This document shows, piece after piece, positions 1 to 8,984 of a stretch of 64,000 nt of DNA. Origin of the DNA: Pseudomonas koreensis (GTDB taxonomy: Bacteria; Pseudomonadota; Gammaproteobacteria; Pseudomonadales; Pseudomonadaceae); the NCBI RefSeq assembly GCF_025447595.1, contig NZ_JAOEJU010000001.1, forward strand, positions 1 to 64,000, read 5' to 3'. The position numbers and the translations under genes were made by a program. Under the pieces are notes generated by a model. It searched no databases, was not told where the DNA came from, and saw only the letters and a list, made by a program, of their open reading frames with translations. Numbering within the stretch: the first letter of the stretch is position 1; the number at the start of each line of letters is the position of its first letter.

Positions 1-33
1 TTCCCCATGTGAGAGTAGGTCATCGTCAAGATT
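1..33 (+). rRNA. rrf: 5S ribosomal RNA, 3' end only
   Basis: The opening bases match the conserved 3' tail of Pseudomonas 5S rRNA, recognised by eye, and run directly into a strong terminator. Only the last few tens of bases are present, so the rest of the rRNA operon lies upstream of the window. The exact 3' end is approximate. Confidence 0.85.
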
Positions 34-41
34 AAATTCCG

Positions 42-73
42 AAACCCCAATTGCGAAAGCAGTTGGGGTTTTG
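42..73 (+). terminator. Rho-independent terminator of the rRNA operon
   Basis: A 13-bp stem (42-54 with 59-71, including one T-G pair) closes on a GAAA tetraloop at 55-58. A T-rich tail overlaps the descending arm and continues to about 77. The position just after 5S rRNA is the expected one for the end of an rRNA operon. Confidence 0.9.
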
Positions 74-155
74 TTTTGTCCGCAGAAAAGTTTTTGCTCG
101 TCTCAACGAATGCATTGATGGTTACCATGAGCGTCCGTTCAGCAGGAGGCCGACA

Positions 156-626
156 ATGGAGCTCAAGTTCAGTCACGTAGATGTACTGGTCAACAATCTC
201 GAAGAAGCCTGCGCTTACTACGCGCAGATTCTCCAAGCCAGGATTTCCCGGACACACATCTGGGAGCGGGGCGGCTTGCATGTGCGGTACGCGGTTGCGT
301 TGATCGGTCAGGAGCGATTCATGCTGGTGCAACCGTTGGCCGGAAATCTGCGAGAGCTTTTGGACAGTGCAGGTGAAGGCATGATTTACCGGCACTGTTA
401 TTCCACACCGGATATCGAAAAGGCCTATGACGAACTGCGGGCCAAGGGCGTGCAGCCAGAAGACGAGAATGGCAAACCGCTGACTCGCGAACACCTGCAA
501 TCACCGTCCGGGACGCGCATCATCTGGCTGCCCAAGCGTTTCGGACACTTCTCGATCGAGATTCTCGAGGAGCATTCACTGGAGGCGTTCATCGCCGACA
601 GTTTTTCTGCTTGTGATTCGTACTGA
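156..626 (+). CDS. VOC (glyoxalase/bleomycin-resistance fold) family protein
   Basis: This 156-residue protein begins with the pattern typical of the vicinal-oxygen-chelate fold (FSHVDVLVNNLEEACAYY, then beta-strand and helix repeats). It ends with a second half-module containing FGHFSIEIL, where His and Glu could serve as metal ligands. The length suits a single VOC domain, which normally dimerises. The start at 156 is chosen because AGGAGG lies at 143-148; the longer open frame overlaps the rRNA terminator and cannot be coding there. The fold is clear but the substrate is not: epimerase, dioxygenase or lyase chemistry are all possible. It is probably transcribed alone or with the methyltransferase 49 bases downstream. 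Confidence 0.8.
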   Translation: MELKFSHVDVLVNNLEEACAYYAQILQARISRTHIWERGGLHVRYAVALIGQERFMLVQPLAGNLRELLDSAGEGMIYRHCYSTPDIEKAYDELRAKGVQPEDENGKPLTREHLQSPSGTRIIWLPKRFGHFSIEILEEHSLEAFIADSFSACDSY

Positions 627-630
627 CTAC

Positions 631-668
631 CCCTTATAAGAACGACTTTCACTTGCGAAAGATAAGGG
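631..668 (+). promoter_or_regulatory. Hairpin covering the ribosome binding site of the methyltransferase gene
   Basis: CCCTTAT (631-637) can pair with ATAAGGG (662-668), and CTTTC (646-650) with GAAAG (657-661). This gives a two-part stem with a 6-base loop and an 8-base bulge on the left side. The right arm contains the AAGGG (664-668) that serves as Shine-Dalgarno for the ATG at 676. The structure would therefore compete with ribosome binding. Regulation is inferred only. Confidence 0.45.
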
Positions 669-675
669 TGCACGA

Positions 676-2226
676 ATGAGCAATGCTTGGAACGAGGGAT
701 ATTTCACGGATGAAGGCTACACCTACGGGTATAGCCGGGAAATCAATCCGGTTTTCCAGCGTTATTGTTTGCTGCTGCGCGGTTTTTCCACGCTCGAAAG
801 CACCGACGGTTATCACTGCGAACTGGGTTTTGGTCAGGGCGTCTCGATCAATATTCACGCGGCGGGTAATCCGGGATCTTATGTCGGCACCGACTTTCAC
901 CCTGGACAGGCGTCCCATGCCATTGGGCTGGCGAGTGACTGGGGCAGCGATGCGCGACTGTATGACGACAGTTTCGAGCAATTGCTGGCCCGCACTGACC
1001 TGCCACAATTCGACAGCATCAGCCTGCATGGCATCTGGACCTGGGTCAGCCGTGATAACCACAAGCTGATCGTGGAATTCGTACGCCGGCATCTTAAGCC
1101 CGGTGGCCTGCTGTACATCAGCTACAACTGCTTCCCGGGCTGGTCGCCGATGGCCCCGCTGCGCCAATTGTTCAGTCTGCACGACCGGTTCGCCACCCAG
1201 GCCTCTGCGCGCCCAGATGAGCGCATCGATGGGGCACTCCAGTTTTCCGCAGCGCTGCTGGCAGCCAATCCCAAATATGCCCATTCAGCGCCAGGACTGG
1301 AGGCCAAGCTGCTCAGCATCAAAGACCAGAATCTTCAATACGTTGCTCATGAATACTTCAATCGCGACTGGAATTGCATGTATTTCACCGACGTGGTCGA
1401 TGCCCTGGCACCGGCCAAGCTCGACTATGCGACAACAGCCGTACCGCTGGACTCGGTAGATCCGCTGAACCTGACCGCTGAAGGCATGGACTTTCTGGAG
1501 GGGATTGAGCATCCGGTCATGCGCGAGCAAGCACGCGACTATTTCGTGAACCAGAATTTCCGCCGGGATCTGTATGTCCGTGGCGCCAACAGGCTGTCCC
1601 CTACCGAGCACCGCGAGCGCATGCTCAGCACGCGCTTCGTGCTGTTGCAAGCTGCCGACAGCGTGCCGGGGAGTGTCACCGGTCCGGCAGGCGCGGCCAC
1701 GTTGCAGGCCGAGATCTACGGCCCGGTGCTTGCGGCACTGGCTCACGAAGCCTATGTGCCGAAGAGCCTGCGTCATTTACTGGATCTGCTGCCGGAGTTG
1801 AGCTACGCAGATGTCGAGCAAGCCCTCAACGTATTGATCGGCATGAGCGCCGTGGCTCCTTGCCAAAGCGAAGCGGCAGAGAAACTGGTGCAGGCACGCT
1901 GCAATACGCTCAACCTGCAACTGTGCAAGCGTTCGCTGTACGGCCCGAAAGTCCAAGTGCTGGTCAGCCCGGTTACCGGTGGCGGCGTAACGGTCAGTCG
2001 TTTCCAGCAGTTGTTCCTGATCTCCATCAAGCAGGGCAAAAAGCACCCGAGCGAATGGGCGCAGCTGGCATGGGGCATTATCGGCGGGCAGGGAGAAGGG
2101 TTGCTCAAGGATGGCAAGGTGCTGACTACTGCCGAAGAGAACCTCGCCGAACTGACCGCGCAGGCCGAGGTGTTTGCCGAGTCGTCACTGGTGATACTCA
2201 AGGCGTTGAAAATCGTGCAGGCGTGA
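676..2226 (+). CDS. Class I SAM-dependent methyltransferase with regulatory domain
   Basis: The 516-residue protein starts with a class I methyltransferase domain. The glycine-rich SAM-binding motif is CELGFGQGVS near residue 50. A second acidic motif, YVGTDFHPGQA, follows near residue 75, and HGIWTWVSRDN / LKPGGLLYISYN near residues 115-160 match motifs IV and V. The remainder, from about residue 200, resembles the methyltransferase regulatory domain that accompanies this family, with a helical C-terminus. The substrate is unknown; related proteins are often annotated only as methyltransferases. The ATG at 676 has AAGGG 7 bases upstream, inside a hairpin. A GC-rich hairpin follows the stop. 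Confidence 0.8.
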   Translation: MSNAWNEGYFTDEGYTYGYSREINPVFQRYCLLLRGFSTLESTDGYHCELGFGQGVSINIHAAGNPGSYVGTDFHPGQASHAIGLASDWGSDARLYDDSFEQLLARTDLPQFDSISLHGIWTWVSRDNHKLIVEFVRRHLKPGGLLYISYNCFPGWSPMAPLRQLFSLHDRFATQASARPDERIDGALQFSAALLAANPKYAHSAPGLEAKLLSIKDQNLQYVAHEYFNRDWNCMYFTDVVDALAPAKLDYATTAVPLDSVDPLNLTAEGMDFLEGIEHPVMREQARDYFVNQNFRRDLYVRGANRLSPTEHRERMLSTRFVLLQAADSVPGSVTGPAGAATLQAEIYGPVLAALAHEAYVPKSLRHLLDLLPELSYADVEQALNVLIGMSAVAPCQSEAAEKLVQARCNTLNLQLCKRSLYGPKVQVLVSPVTGGGVTVSRFQQLFLISIKQGKKHPSEWAQLAWGIIGGQGEGLLKDGKVLTTAEENLAELTAQAEVFAESSLVILKALKIVQA

Positions 2227-2249
2227 CTGAGGACGTTTCCACGTTTGAC

Positions 2250-2270
2250 GGCGCCGCCTCGGGCGGCGCC
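2250..2270 (+). terminator. GC-rich hairpin after the methyltransferase gene
   Basis: A 9-bp all-GC stem (2250-2258 with 2262-2270) with a 3-base loop lies 23 bases after the stop. There is no run of T directly behind it, so it may act as a weak terminator, an mRNA 3' end stabiliser or an attenuator before the next gene. Confidence 0.4.
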
Positions 2271-2303
2271 CTCCCGGTTTCTGGTTGTATCTGGGTGGAT
2301 CGA

Positions 2304-3485
2304 ATGGAATTATCTGATCTTCAGCACGAAAAGGACGTCTCCATAGACGAGCAGGTCAACACTGATCGATTGCATCAGTTGTTCCGCCAGTCTGTTTCAG
2401 CAGTCATTGGCAGCTATCTGGCAGCGCTCATGCTGTGCGGGTTGTGCTGGGACCGCTTTGAGCAAACCACGGTTTTCTGGTGGCTCGCGCTGCTGACGGG
2501 GTCCACGATGTTGCGTATCTCGATGTTCGTAGCCTGGTTTCGTTGTGACGAAAGCGAGCGCACCCCCCGGCGCTGGGAGCGCAAATACTGGACGACCCTG
2601 GTGCTCTCTGCCGGCATCTGGGGCGCGGGGGCATTGCTGATCATGCCGGCCAACGATCTGTTGGCGCAGGCGCTCGTAATGCTGTTCACGGTCGGGATGT
2701 CGGTGAGCGCGGTGTCGTGTTACTCGGCCTATCGCTACATGACGATGATCTCGATGGGCCTGGTGTTGTTGCCGTGTACGCTCTGGCTGCTGTTTCAACC
2801 TTCGGCCATGCAGGCAGGTATGGCGTTGGTCGTTCTGGTTTTTGCTTCGTTCGTGGTCCGTGCCACGCGCAAGATGTCCGATGCGCTTGAGGCGGCTTTT
2901 CGCCTGACCCGTGAAATGGAGCGGGCGCACAATATTTCAAGGCTTGCCGCACAAACCGATGAGCTGACTGGGCTGAGAAACCGGCGGGCGTTTTTTGAAC
3001 GGGCTCAGCAACTGTATGACGAATGCCGCAAAAAACAACTGAGCCTGTGCGCTGTCATGCTCGACATGGATCATTTCAAACACATCAACGACACCTACGG
3101 CCATCAGGTCGGGGATCGCGTTCTACAGCAAATGGGCGGCATTATTTGCACCTGTTTTCGCAACACCGATGTGCATGGGCGATTGGGCGGCGAAGAATTC
3201 GCCATCCTGCTGCCGGATACGTCGATCGAGGTTGCGGTGAAGCTGCTGGAGAACCTGCTTGTCGCCATGCCCCAAGCCATGACCGGGCCGGTGCATCGCA
3301 TCACGGCGAGTCTGGGCGTCGCCTCTATGAGTGGCGACGACGCAGACTTGCACAGTTTGATGAACAATGCTGACAAGGCCCTGTACCGCGCCAAGGCGCT
3401 TGGGCGTAATCAGATTTCGGTGGCCGAGCCAGCCTGGCCGTTCTCTTCTGAAGGCAACAACACGCCCGCTGTCACTGGCCGGTAA
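2304..3485 (+). CDS. Membrane-bound diguanylate cyclase (GGDEF)
   Basis: This 393-residue protein makes cyclic di-GMP from two GTP. The first ~200 residues contain several hydrophobic stretches (for example AVIGSYLAALMLCGLCW and LVMLFTVGMSVSAVSCY), so it sits in the inner membrane. A short linker leads into the catalytic domain, which opens with DELTGLRNRRAF. The signature is GGEEF, inside RLGGEEFA, so the active site looks intact. The inhibitory-site motif RxxD is present as RNTD exactly five residues before GGEEF, so product inhibition is expected. The start at 2304 is chosen because it opens directly on the mature-looking N-terminus; the open frame continues upstream into the methyltransferase gene. 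Its end overlaps the convergent dehydrogenase gene by 14 bases. Confidence 0.88.
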   Translation: MELSDLQHEKDVSIDEQVNTDRLHQLFRQSVSAVIGSYLAALMLCGLCWDRFEQTTVFWWLALLTGSTMLRISMFVAWFRCDESERTPRRWERKYWTTLVLSAGIWGAGALLIMPANDLLAQALVMLFTVGMSVSAVSCYSAYRYMTMISMGLVLLPCTLWLLFQPSAMQAGMALVVLVFASFVVRATRKMSDALEAAFRLTREMERAHNISRLAAQTDELTGLRNRRAFFERAQQLYDECRKKQLSLCAVMLDMDHFKHINDTYGHQVGDRVLQQMGGIICTCFRNTDVHGRLGGEEFAILLPDTSIEVAVKLLENLLVAMPQAMTGPVHRITASLGVASMSGDDADLHSLMNNADKALYRAKALGRNQISVAEPAWPFSSEGNNTPAVTGR

Positions 3486-4431
3486 CGCATCCTTGCGGTG
3501 TCTTTCCGGCAAAGCTGTCGACCAGGCTCGCCACCACCATTTCACCCATTCGTGTGCGTGTCTGAAGGGTTGCGCTGGCACGGTGAGGTTGCAATACCAC
3601 CTGTTCGCTGGCAAACAGGGTTTCGGGCACGTTGGGCTCGTCGACAAATACGTCCAGCGCTGCTCCCGCAATCTGGCCGGCGGTCAATGCCGCTACCAGA
3701 TCGGTTTCGTTGACCAGTTTGCCCCGCGCCACATTGATCAGATAACCCTCTTTGCCCAGCGCCTGCAGCACTGAGGCGTCGATGATCGCCTCTGCCTTGT
3801 CGGCAGCCGCCGCAAGAATCAGGGCATCGCTGTCGCGGGCCAATTGCGTAAGGTCGGCAACGAACGTGTGGCTGACATCGCTCATCGGTTGCAGATCGGT
3901 GTAACTGATCGGGCAACCAAACGCGGCGGCGCGGGTTGCGACCGCGCGACCGACCCGGCCCATACCGACGATACCGATACGCATGCCCGACACCTGACGT
4001 GCCAGGGGCAGGGGGGCCAATGGCGCCGGACTTTGCGGCCACTGCCCCGAACGCACATAGCGGTCACTGGTGCACAGACCCCGGCATACGGCGATCAGCA
4101 AACCGATGGCCAGGTCGGCGACATCTTCGGTCAGCGCGCCGATGGTTGCGGTCACACGGATTCCGCGATCCCTGGCATAAGCCAGATCCACCGCATCGGT
4201 GCCCACGCCGTTGACGGCCACCACTTCCAGGTTGGGCATCTGCGCCATCAGTGCCTGGCTGATGCCGGTATGTCCACCCGTGATCACGCCGCGAATGTTG
4301 GCACCGTGCGCCTGCATATACGCTTGTTTGTCGGCCTGCTGGAAGTAGCGCCGAACCGTGAACAGTTCATCGAGGCGCGCGTTGATCTCGGGAATCAGGA
4401 TCGGGCTGAGCTGCAAGACTTCTGGTTTCAT
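3472..4431 (-). CDS. D-isomer-specific 2-hydroxyacid dehydrogenase
   Basis: The 319-residue protein fits the NAD(P)-dependent 2-hydroxyacid dehydrogenase family, which interconverts 2-oxoacids and D-2-hydroxyacids. The Rossmann motif is GIVGMGRVGRAV. The catalytic Arg is in NVARGKLVNE, the Glu in VDEPNVPE and the His in LQPHRAS, all in the usual order and spacing. The closest kind by recognition is glyoxylate/hydroxypyruvate reductase. It is the last gene of a four-gene minus-strand operon, 30 bases after the SDR gene, which argues for a catabolic role on a sugar-acid or similar oxoacid. The last 14 bases overlap the diguanylate cyclase gene tail to tail. Confidence 0.85.
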   Translation of the reverse strand: MKPEVLQLSPILIPEINARLDELFTVRRYFQQADKQAYMQAHGANIRGVITGGHTGISQALMAQMPNLEVVAVNGVGTDAVDLAYARDRGIRVTATIGALTEDVADLAIGLLIAVCRGLCTSDRYVRSGQWPQSPAPLAPLPLARQVSGMRIGIVGMGRVGRAVATRAAAFGCPISYTDLQPMSDVSHTFVADLTQLARDSDALILAAAADKAEAIIDASVLQALGKEGYLINVARGKLVNETDLVAALTAGQIAGAALDVFVDEPNVPETLFASEQVVLQPHRASATLQTRTRMGEMVVASLVDSFAGKTPQGCVTGQ

Positions 4432-4461
4432 GTAAACCTCACTTGTGCAAAAAGGAACCGC

Positions 4462-5226
4462 TCAACCACGGCCGGCAAACGGCATGTTCGTTGCCATGAC
4501 CGTCATGTTCAGGACGTTGGCCGCCAGTGGCAGCCCGGCGATGTAGCGCACGGCGTCGGCGACATGCTTGACGTCGACCATCGGTTCCACGGCGATGGTG
4601 CCGTTGGCCTGGCGCACACCTTTGGTCATGCGCACCGACATTTCGGTCAGGGCATTGCCGATGTCGATCTGGCTGCAGGCGATGTTGAATTCACGACCGT
4701 CCAGCGCCAGTGATTTGGTCAACCCCAGCACTGCATGTTTGCTGGCGGTGTAGGCGCTACTGAACGGGCGCGGAGTGTGGGCGGAGATCGAACCGTTGTT
4801 GATGATTCGCCCCCCTTGTGGTTGCTGACGGCGCATCAGTCCGAACGCGCCACGGGCGCAGAGAAAGACCCCATTGAGGTTGGTGTCGATCACGTTACGC
4901 CATTGCTCGAACGTCAGTTCATCCAGCGGTACGGCGGGTGCATTGACCCCGGCATTGTTGAACACGACATCGAGGCGTCCGTAGACTTCGGCAATCGTTG
5001 AAAACAGCACATCGACGCTGGCCGGGTCGCGTACATCCGTGGGAACCGCCAGTGCTTCGTGGCCTTCGCTGGCGGCCAGTTCGACCAGGGCCTGCAACGG
5101 TTCGGGCCGGCGTCCGGCCAGGACCAGGGTGTAACCGTCGGCCATCAGGCCAAGGGCCACGGAACGACCGATTCCGCTGCCGGCGCCGGTGACCAGCGCG
5201 ACTTTCAAAGGTTGAGTGCTCGACAT
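4462..5226 (-). CDS. Short-chain dehydrogenase/reductase (SDR)
   Basis: This classical SDR of 254 residues has the nucleotide-binding motif [10 protein letters not shown], the NNAG motif, a catalytic Ser in NNGSISAH and the Tyr-Lys pair in [11 protein letters not shown]. It would oxidise or reduce an alcohol/ketone with NAD(P). The ATG at 5226 is preferred over an upstream in-frame ATG because AGGAG lies 9 bases before it. It is the third gene of the MFS-FAH-SDR-dehydrogenase operon. The substrate cannot be read from sequence. Confidence 0.85.
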   Translation of the reverse strand: MSSTQPLKVALVTGAGSGIGRSVALGLMADGYTLVLAGRRPEPLQALVELAASEGHEALAVPTDVRDPASVDVLFSTIAEVYGRLDVVFNNAGVNAPAVPLDELTFEQWRNVIDTNLNGVFLCARGAFGLMRRQQPQGGRIINNGSISAHTPRPFSSAYTASKHAVLGLTKSLALDGREFNIACSQIDIGNALTEMSVRMTKGVRQANGTIAVEPMVDVKHVADAVRYIAGLPLAANVLNMTVMATNMPFAGRG

Positions 5227-5272
5227 CTTGTTGTTCTCCTGTCTTCGAATCACTTAAAAGCGCGACCCACGC

Positions 5273-5959
5273 TCAAGGCCGTGAGCCGACGCGCATTTCG
5301 AGTTGGCCAATGCCGTCGACTCCGGCACTGATGAGGTCACCGGGCTGCAATACATCGACGCCTGCGGGGCTGCCGGTCATGATCAGATCACCGGCCTTGA
5401 GCGTGACTGACCGGGAAATCCGGCTGATGACTTCACTGATGGACCAGATCTGACTGTCGAGGCTGTCACGCTGGCGTTCCTCGCCGTTGACGTTCAGCCA
5501 CAGTTCGCCGTCGAGGCGACCGGCCCGGGTCACCGGGACAATGGCAGTCATCGGTGCGGCGCCGTCGAACACCTTGGCACCTTCCCAAGGCAAGCCGTTG
5601 AGTTTGGCCTGCCGTTGCACGTCGCGACGTGTCAGGTCGAGACCGGCGGCATAACCCCAGACATAAGCCAGTGCTTCGCTTTCCGGGATATTCGCGCCCC
5701 CTTCGCCGATGGCCACGACCAGTTCGATTTCATGAGCGAACTCCTCGGACATTGGCGGGAAGGCCACTTCACCGACAGCGTCCACCACGTTGTTCGCCGG
5801 TTTCATGAAGAACACCGGCGGCTGGCGCGGCTGGCCCTGGGTGTCTGGCCACGGGTAATTTCGGCCGACGCAAAACACCCGGCCGACGGGAAAGCGTTGC
5901 TCACTGCCGACCACGGGCAAGGTCACGGGCAGATCCGGGGTAAAGACGTATTCGGTCAT
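5273..5959 (-). CDS. Fumarylacetoacetate hydrolase (FAH) family protein
   Basis: The 228-residue protein is a short single-domain member of the FAH fold. Its N-terminal VGRNYPWPD and the metal-ligand motif EFAHEIELVVAIG (Glu-x-Glu) are diagnostic, as are GYAAGLDLTRRD and the C-terminal LKAGDLIMTGSPAGV. Members hydrolyse C-C bonds of acylpyruvates or act as decarboxylases or dehydratases on 2-oxo acids; fumarylpyruvate hydrolase is a close size match. Two ATGs compete (5965 and 5959). AGGA 5 bases before 5959 favours the latter. It lies 105 bases after the MFS gene and 46 before the SDR gene on the minus strand. Confidence 0.83.
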   Translation of the reverse strand: MTEYVFTPDLPVTLPVVGSEQRFPVGRVFCVGRNYPWPDTQGQPRQPPVFFMKPANNVVDAVGEVAFPPMSEEFAHEIELVVAIGEGGANIPESEALAYVWGYAAGLDLTRRDVQRQAKLNGLPWEGAKVFDGAAPMTAIVPVTRAGRLDGELWLNVNGEERQRDSLDSQIWSISEVISRISRSVTLKAGDLIMTGSPAGVDVLQPGDLISAGVDGIGQLEMRVGSRP

Positions 5960-6064
5960 GTTCATCCTGCTGCAAGTCCTGTTGGTAAGGTCAGGGTAAG
6001 GCGGCATTCGCTGACGAAGTTGGACGAAAGCCGCCTCGAATTGGAGAAAACGGTGGTTTTGATC

Positions 6065-7414
6065 TCAGCGCGTTTTCAGTTCGATGCGATACAAGCGGCC
6101 GAGCAGCAACGAGTAGGAGAGGGTGCCGATCAACGCCACGCCGCCAATGAACCAGAAGGCCCAGGCGAACGAACCCGTCGCGTGGACAATCGCGCCAATC
6201 ATGATCGGGGTGACGATGCCGCCAATGTTCGCGGCCAGGCTGGTGATCCCGCCTGTCAGTCCGATCAGTTCCTTGGGGGCGACTTCCGACACCGCAGCCC
6301 AGGACGACGACGCGATGCCTTGAGCGAAGAAGGCAACCGTCAGCACGGCGATGCAGATCATGTTCGAATCGGTGAAATTCACCAGAACGATGGACATGCC
6401 CAGCATCGATCCGACCACCAGCGGCAACTTGCGGGCGAAGGACATCGAATAACCGCGACGAATCAGCAAGTCTGAAACGATACCGGCGAGCAGGATGCCG
6501 ACCGTCGCGCCCACGAAAGGCATCACGGCGAAGATCCCGGCCTTGATCGTGGTCAGTTGCCGCTCTTCGATCAGGTAGGTGGGAAACCAGGTGAGAAAGA
6601 AATACAGCGCCGAAGTACTGGCGAACTTGCCGATGCAAATCGCCCAGACCTGACGATAGCTGAACAGCTCGGCGATCTGCCGCCAGTTGAACCGGGTGCG
6701 CTCCTGGCTGCTTTTGACCAGTCCGCCGCCGGCCTCGATGTACTGCAATTCTTCCTTGCTGACTTGCTTGCAGTTCAATGGATCGCGATACAGGTACAGC
6801 CACGCTATACCAAACACGATGCCCAGTGCGCCGGTGCTGTAGAAGACATGGCGCCAGTCGAAAGTCGTGGCCAGCCACAGCAGTGCGCCAGTAAACAATG
6901 CGGTTCCCAGATACTGCCCGCAAACATAAATGCTGCTGGCCAGTCCGCGCTCCCGCGCCGGGAACCACACCGTCACCGCCCGGCTATTGGCGGGGAATGC
7001 CGGCGCTTCCATGGCGCCGACGGCCAGCCGCAGGCCGAACAGTGAAGCGAATCCCGAAGCGAACCCTTGAAACACCGTGACGGTCGACCAACTGATCAGT
7101 GATACGCCGTAAGTGAAGCGAGAACCGAAACGGTCGGCGATGAACCCGGCCGGCACCAGAGCGAGTGCGTAAGTCCAGGCGAAGGCGGAAAAGATCAGGC
7201 CCATTTCGATCTTGTCCAGGCCCAGGTCCTTGGCCATGAACGGCGCGGCAATCGAGATGTTCACCCGGTCGATGTAGTTGATGATCGTGGCAATCAGCAG
7301 CAGGGACAGCATGAACCAACGCCGCCGTGATGGTAGTCGCTGGGGGATTGCAGCTTCTCGCTCCGGGGCGATCAAGGGCGGGGCGGTCGTTTGCGAGGTG
7401 TGAGAATTCGACAT
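6065..7414 (-). CDS. MFS transporter, anion:cation symporter (ACS) type
   Basis: The 449-residue protein has about 12 hydrophobic segments. The N-terminal pattern MLSLLLIATIINYIDRVNISIA and the later VWFPARERG are typical of the ACS family that takes up glucarate, galactonate, hexuronates or aromatic acids with protons. It is the first gene of the minus-strand operon leading to 3472. It probably imports the compound that the FAH, SDR and dehydrogenase proteins degrade. GAGG lies about 8 bases before the ATG. A divergent AraC regulator sits on the other side of a 508-base intergenic region. Confidence 0.87.
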   Translation of the reverse strand: MSNSHTSQTTAPPLIAPEREAAIPQRLPSRRRWFMLSLLLIATIINYIDRVNISIAAPFMAKDLGLDKIEMGLIFSAFAWTYALALVPAGFIADRFGSRFTYGVSLISWSTVTVFQGFASGFASLFGLRLAVGAMEAPAFPANSRAVTVWFPARERGLASSIYVCGQYLGTALFTGALLWLATTFDWRHVFYSTGALGIVFGIAWLYLYRDPLNCKQVSKEELQYIEAGGGLVKSSQERTRFNWRQIAELFSYRQVWAICIGKFASTSALYFFLTWFPTYLIEERQLTTIKAGIFAVMPFVGATVGILLAGIVSDLLIRRGYSMSFARKLPLVVGSMLGMSIVLVNFTDSNMICIAVLTVAFFAQGIASSSWAAVSEVAPKELIGLTGGITSLAANIGGIVTPIMIGAIVHATGSFAWAFWFIGGVALIGTLSYSLLLGRLYRIELKTR

Positions 7415-7922
7415 GAGTGGACCTCATTATTGTTAGAAGTGTCGAGTAGATTGCGGACAGCCGAAGTCATTGCCCGCAGTGTCCGGGGCAAAGCTGTCGA
7501 GACTGAAACGGGCCGGCGTCAGACGTTCAGGTACGTCTTTGCGCAGACATCATCGAGGGAAGGTCGGGTGGGGCGGGGAGAGGACGAAGCGGATTCATGA
7601 CGTGCGCACCTTTGTTTTTGTGATAGAAGATGGGGCTGCATGAGAAATACAGTGGTCGTACAACTTGTTTTAATCAATCCGCTGGTTAGATCGTTTTTTC
7701 CGCTGAGACGGCAATGAGAGAAACCTGTCCAAAAAATTCCAACTGATGGATGGGGCTATTTTTCTCGCTTTATAAATGTATCTATTTGTTTTTTATCGAA
7801 AATATTCGAAATTTTGAATTTTTCCTTTTTGGACAGACGTCCCCTTCGTTGAGGATATAAAAAAACGTTATAGATCTATGTCATCGTATGACTGCTTGAT
7901 GACGCGGCGATGAACCCTCAAG
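7415..7922. other. Divergent intergenic region with an AT-rich core
   Basis: This 508-base stretch separates the MFS operon (minus) from an AraC gene (plus). No convincing gene is seen. From about 7730 to 7870 it is markedly A+T-rich, with short self-complementary runs around TTCGAA, in contrast to the GC-rich genes on both sides. It should hold both promoters and the AraC operator, and AT-rich DNA of this kind is also a common target of MvaT-type silencers. No operator was identified. Confidence 0.55.
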
Positions 7923-8924
7923 ATGAACCTCGCCGTCAGCCCGGCAACGCCAGGACAACCTGCCCACGTACCTGTCGAGGTTCCTCTACACATGTCGTCT
8001 CAATGCCGTATTCCCACCTACGTCATGCAGCAACGCAGCGAAATGATGGATTTCTACATTCGCGACAAAAAGGGTCGCCGCGCCGAAACCAGTCCGCATC
8101 GACACGAGTATTTCCAGATTCAGATCAACCTCGGTGGCGATACCGTGCAGCACATCGGCAGCGCTGTGCGCCCGTTCCCGCGCAATGCACTGGCCTTCAT
8201 CCTGCCGCATCGCGTGCACGTGATTCCGCATCCGGCGGACAGCAATTTCATGGTGATCAATTTTTCCCAGACCTTTCTGTTGCCGCATTTGCAGTGCGAC
8301 CCGATGGACCTGGAAGAGGTATCGATTCTCTTGGCCCCCGAACTGTCGCCGTTCCGCTTTCAGGAACATCTGGACTTCATTCTGGGAGACGAGGACTTCA
8401 GCAAGGTCTGCGACCTGATTGAGCAGATGCGCACCTTCGACGAGAACCGCCAGTTTGGAACCCGCGAAATGCTTAAGGGTTTGTTGTTGCAACTGGTGGG
8501 GCGTGTTTGTCTGCTGTATGCCGAGCCCCTCAAGCGCCTTGCCGAGGAAAATGCGGCGCAGGCCAGTCGGCGTGATGCACTGAGCAGAATGTTCGAATAC
8601 CTGCGCAAGAACATTGCCGACCCCGATCTCAATCTGATCAAGGTGGCGGCGGCGACCTACCTGTCACCGACCTACCTCACGCACTGGTTGCGCAAGGAAA
8701 TCGGCAAAACCTTCACCGAACTGGTGCTCGAACGCAGAATGCATGCGGCGCGCAATTACCTGCTCAATGGCACTCGGTCGGTGGGCGAGGTGGCGAGGCT
8801 GTGCGGCTTTGCAGATGAGGCCTACTTTTCCCGGCGTTTTCGTCAGATCCACGGCCAGCCGCCTGGGCAGTTTCGTCGCAGGCAGCTGGACCCGGACACC
8901 CCGCAATCGCCGATAGACCCGTAA
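7923..8924 (+). CDS. AraC-family transcriptional regulator
   Basis: The 333-residue protein has an N-terminal cupin-like sensor part (HRHEYFQIQINLGG...) and, from about residue 230, the double helix-turn-helix of AraC/XylS regulators (LIKVAAATYLSPTYLTHWLRKEIGKTF and VGEVARLCGFADEAYFSRRFRQIHG). It is divergent from the MFS-FAH-SDR-dehydrogenase operon and is the obvious candidate activator of it. The start is uncertain: neither the ATG at 7923 nor the one at 7992 has a good Shine-Dalgarno sequence. The longer frame is given. Confidence 0.85.
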   Translation: MNLAVSPATPGQPAHVPVEVPLHMSSQCRIPTYVMQQRSEMMDFYIRDKKGRRAETSPHRHEYFQIQINLGGDTVQHIGSAVRPFPRNALAFILPHRVHVIPHPADSNFMVINFSQTFLLPHLQCDPMDLEEVSILLAPELSPFRFQEHLDFILGDEDFSKVCDLIEQMRTFDENRQFGTREMLKGLLLQLVGRVCLLYAEPLKRLAEENAAQASRRDALSRMFEYLRKNIADPDLNLIKVAAATYLSPTYLTHWLRKEIGKTFTELVLERRMHAARNYLLNGTRSVGEVARLCGFADEAYFSRRFRQIHGQPPGQFRRRQLDPDTPQSPIDP

Positions 8925-8984
8925 GATTGGTCTGCAAAGGAGCAATGTGCCGGTTCTCCGCGCGGTGACCGGGTGCAGAAGCCC

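Noticed and set aside
51..155. N-terminal extension of the VOC protein into the rRNA terminator
   Set aside because: The frame is open but covers the terminator hairpin. A strong ribosome site sits directly before the ATG at 156.
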